Below are positions 61,880-64,000 of a stretch of 64,000 nt of DNA, piece after piece. The notes under the pieces were generated by a model that worked only from the letters and a program-made list of their open reading frames with translations, was not told the DNA's origin and searched no databases. Numbering within the stretch: position 1 is the first letter of the stretch; each line of letters opens with the position of its first letter. The stretch covers positions 63,780,819 through 63,844,818 of the forward strand of contig CP136069.1 of NCBI GenBank assembly GCA_032622095.1, written 5' to 3'. The DNA comes from Siphonodentalium dalli (taxonomy: Eukaryota > Mollusca > Scaphopoda > Gadilida > Siphonodentaliidae). Both the position numbers and the translations under genes were made by a program.

Positions 61880-63455
61880 ACAAGCAAGACTCAAAATCTG
61901 TCCAAATCTCCGAAGGATAAAACGAACAACAAATGTCAGGAAGTGGTTAACGAGAGTCTACACCGGAGAAAGAAAATGTCAAAGAACTGTGTGGTGCACC
62001 AGAATCCTAGGTTAGGCCAATATAAATAAATTATTAGATTTACATCCAACTTTTTCATAAAAATGGGGTGGGAGAGCTAATTTTATTTTTTATATTTTAT
62101 TTCTCCTAACATGAATGGTCGTGGACAGTTCTAGATATTGAAGCAGTATCTTATCTTATATAATAAAAGGTGATTTATATTGTCCAGTTTGATCAAAATA
62201 GACTGATTAAAGGCACTCAATCCGATTCGATGGTCCCAGATCAGATTCCAACAACAAGAAAAGTTTTTGAAATTCTGCTTCAGTTAGCAGAATCGATTAA
62301 TTGTCAAAAAATAATGCTAACCAGTCAACTATAGTATAAAATTGCCCAAAATGTGTTATTTATAAACATTTTGTTCAACGAAATATTGCTGGATTTTCAA
62401 ATATATCTTAACACCCAAAGCAATTTGATTTTAGAGTTATCCATCTTCATCGGCAATATAAGTCTAGCAATTTTTTAATATTGGCCTTAGTTCATATGAT
62501 GATGGCACAAACAGAAGTTAGAAGGTTAAACCAGAACTCTATGACAGGTATTACGACATAAGAACTGCGAAGAAACTGTGAGTAACACCAAAATCCTGAG
62601 TTAGTGTAGATAAAGTTGATAAATTAAAGGGTTAAAAAGAGCTCAAACCATACTTCTATAATAGATGGAGCTACCAAAGAACTATAAATAACACCAGAAA
62701 CCTAGGTTAGTTAAACAGAAGTTAGACAAACAGAAACTAAAATCCCTATTTGTGAATAGATGTAGATTAACAGAGTATATAGTGTAATAGATGTTTTGAT
62801 TAACTATTTTGGCACTATTGATATTAGTGGGTAAATAACAATTTGCTTATTTTTTTTACTATCTTAAATTTGTTTTATTCGGAGTCTACCTCCATTTAAA
62901 TTGTTAATTCCATTCAGGAACCTTGATTGGTTAATAAATTGTATTCTAATTTGTTAAGACCAGCAACCTACACAACAGAACAGAGAGAACATTGAAACAG
63001 TCTTGTATGATATACAAATGTATGTTGGTTAGACAGGTTAGTTGTTTACTGGAAGTGCAGAAACCTGAAATTGTTAGTTGATGAAGACCAATGGTGACAT
63101 ATGATGTGATGGAAGGATCTCAATCAAAGCAAATAAACATGGGAATCAACTAGGAATAGTGAGATGAAATTATTTTTGTCATTTTATTGTAACTAGACCC
63201 GATAGTTACAATTACCCTCCCTTTGTGTATATCACACATCCAAGCTTATCCAGATTAGAACCAGCTTTGCTGTCACCAGATGGCTTATGTTGGCCTAATA
63301 TGTCCTGAAAGTTACCATGTGAGCCCCAACATCCCTCTATAGTGATTCATGTTTCAGCTATTGAATGAATGCAATGTCACATTGTCTTGAGACATAGCGA
63401 CATTGCCAACTTCTATACAGTGTACACAGCGAAGGTGGCATATCCCATATGTAGT
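61880..63455. other. Sequence upstream of the - strand exon; no further exon found
   Basis: 62,212-62,380 is another copy of the 28,580 repeat (CAATCCGATTCGATGGTCCC, AGAATCGATTAATTGTC, ACATTTTGTTCAACGAAA). The rest is AT-rich without a supported exon on either strand. The remaining exons of the - strand gene should lie here or beyond the window. Confidence 0.4.
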
Positions 63456-63459
63456 AATT

Positions 63460-63855
63460 CCCTTTACCCAACAAACCGGCCAAAACCGGCCAAATAAAGC
63501 TTCAACAGCCTAAAATATCTTCAGTCTGTCTCAATAGAACCATACAAATATGGATATCATTGGAACCGGCTCCTTGACTACATTGTGATGGTTACAGTTA
63601 TGCCCTGTGCCAATGCATTCTCTTATATATGCGAGTCGACCATAGGTCGCCTCGCATATATAAGAGAATGCATTGGCCTAAAAAATATCTTTTTTTAACA
63701 CTTTTTACCATTTTTTCTTACATTCTTTAACAATTTTATAATTTTTAATGTGTTAAGCCAATGCATTCTCTTATATATGCGAGGCGACCTATGGTCGACT
63801 CGCATATATATGAGAATGCATTGGCACAGGGCCCTTCTGTTGGGTAAAGGGTTAA
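63460..63855. mobile_element. CCCTTTACCCAACA element with two core palindromes
   Basis: Left CCCTTTACCCAACAAACCGG, right TTCTGTTGGGTAAAGGG followed by TTAA. Near the right are two complete core hairpins, 63,605-63,678 and 63,752-63,826, each ATTCTCTTATATATGCGAG with a TCGAC/GTCGAC-like centre. The AT-rich spacer (TTTACCATTTTTTCTTACAT and similar) resembles that of the 21,607 element. The left part, 63,480-63,600, has no counterpart in other core carriers. Confidence 0.75.
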
Positions 63856-64000
63856 TTAAAAACTAGAGTAATCAAACATGCTAAAATTAAACACTGATTG
63901 CAGATTCTCTTATGATATGGATGTATATTTGGTTAATCTTAAATAGATTGTGTGGCTGTGAAACATAGATTATGAAAATGAGGATTCAGAAAGACGTTTG

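Overview
This is eukaryotic, animal-type DNA. It is AT-rich, genes are split by introns of 0.36 to about 16 kb with GT/AG borders, and most of the window is dispersed repeats. The exact animal cannot be fixed from sequence alone. Repeats with the phrase 'aactctggtaaaaat' (38.0 and 56.1 kb), abundant palindromic MITEs and small Helitron-like pieces recall molluscan or other lophotrochozoan genomes; that is an impression, not a proof.

Three protein-coding genes can be supported. (1) A cytosolic thioredoxin on the + strand: exons 2 to 5 at 21,406-25,916 are clear, and a probable 7-codon first exon lies at 5,472-5,492, which would make a 107-residue protein with a 15.9 kb first intron. (2) An unrecognised 245-residue basic, charged protein on the + strand, three exons, 36,088-44,590. 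(3) The 3' end of an unrecognised gene on the - strand, with two exons at 61,743-61,874 and 54,630-54,899; its 5' part is not identified and may lie beyond 64,000.

The rest is mainly mobile DNA. It includes a degraded CR1-like LINE (16.8-19.85 kb) with internal deletions that removed the reverse transcriptase catalytic core; a LINE C-terminal fragment on the - strand (31.5-31.85 kb); a 1,250 bp Harbinger-type element with 3 bp TTA target duplications (38,495-39,744); a 1,051 bp hAT-type element with a BED zinc-finger remnant (59,747-60,797); and a Helitron-like 3' end at 31,437. MITE families are: a Tc1/mariner-like palindrome with CAGTAATGCCC ends (11 copies); a hAT-like family with AAGCCTTGAAATAG ends (12 full or partial copies); and several families flanked by TTAA, some with piggyBac-like CCCTTT termini. 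One of these carries a striking palindromic core, ATTCTCTTATATATGCGAG, in at least four different terminal settings.

Layout: 0-5 kb foldbacks and AT-rich repeats; 5.5-26 kb thioredoxin with its first intron packed with tandem repeats, foldbacks and the LINE; 26-36 kb mostly unassigned sequence plus a Helitron-like element; 36-44.6 kb the 245-residue protein, whose first intron holds the Harbinger element inside a region marked by repeated GTGACTAACGGGACA motifs; 45-61 kb a very dense MITE field downstream of and within the - strand gene; 61.7-64 kb the upstream - strand exon and further repeats. The three genes show no evident functional link.
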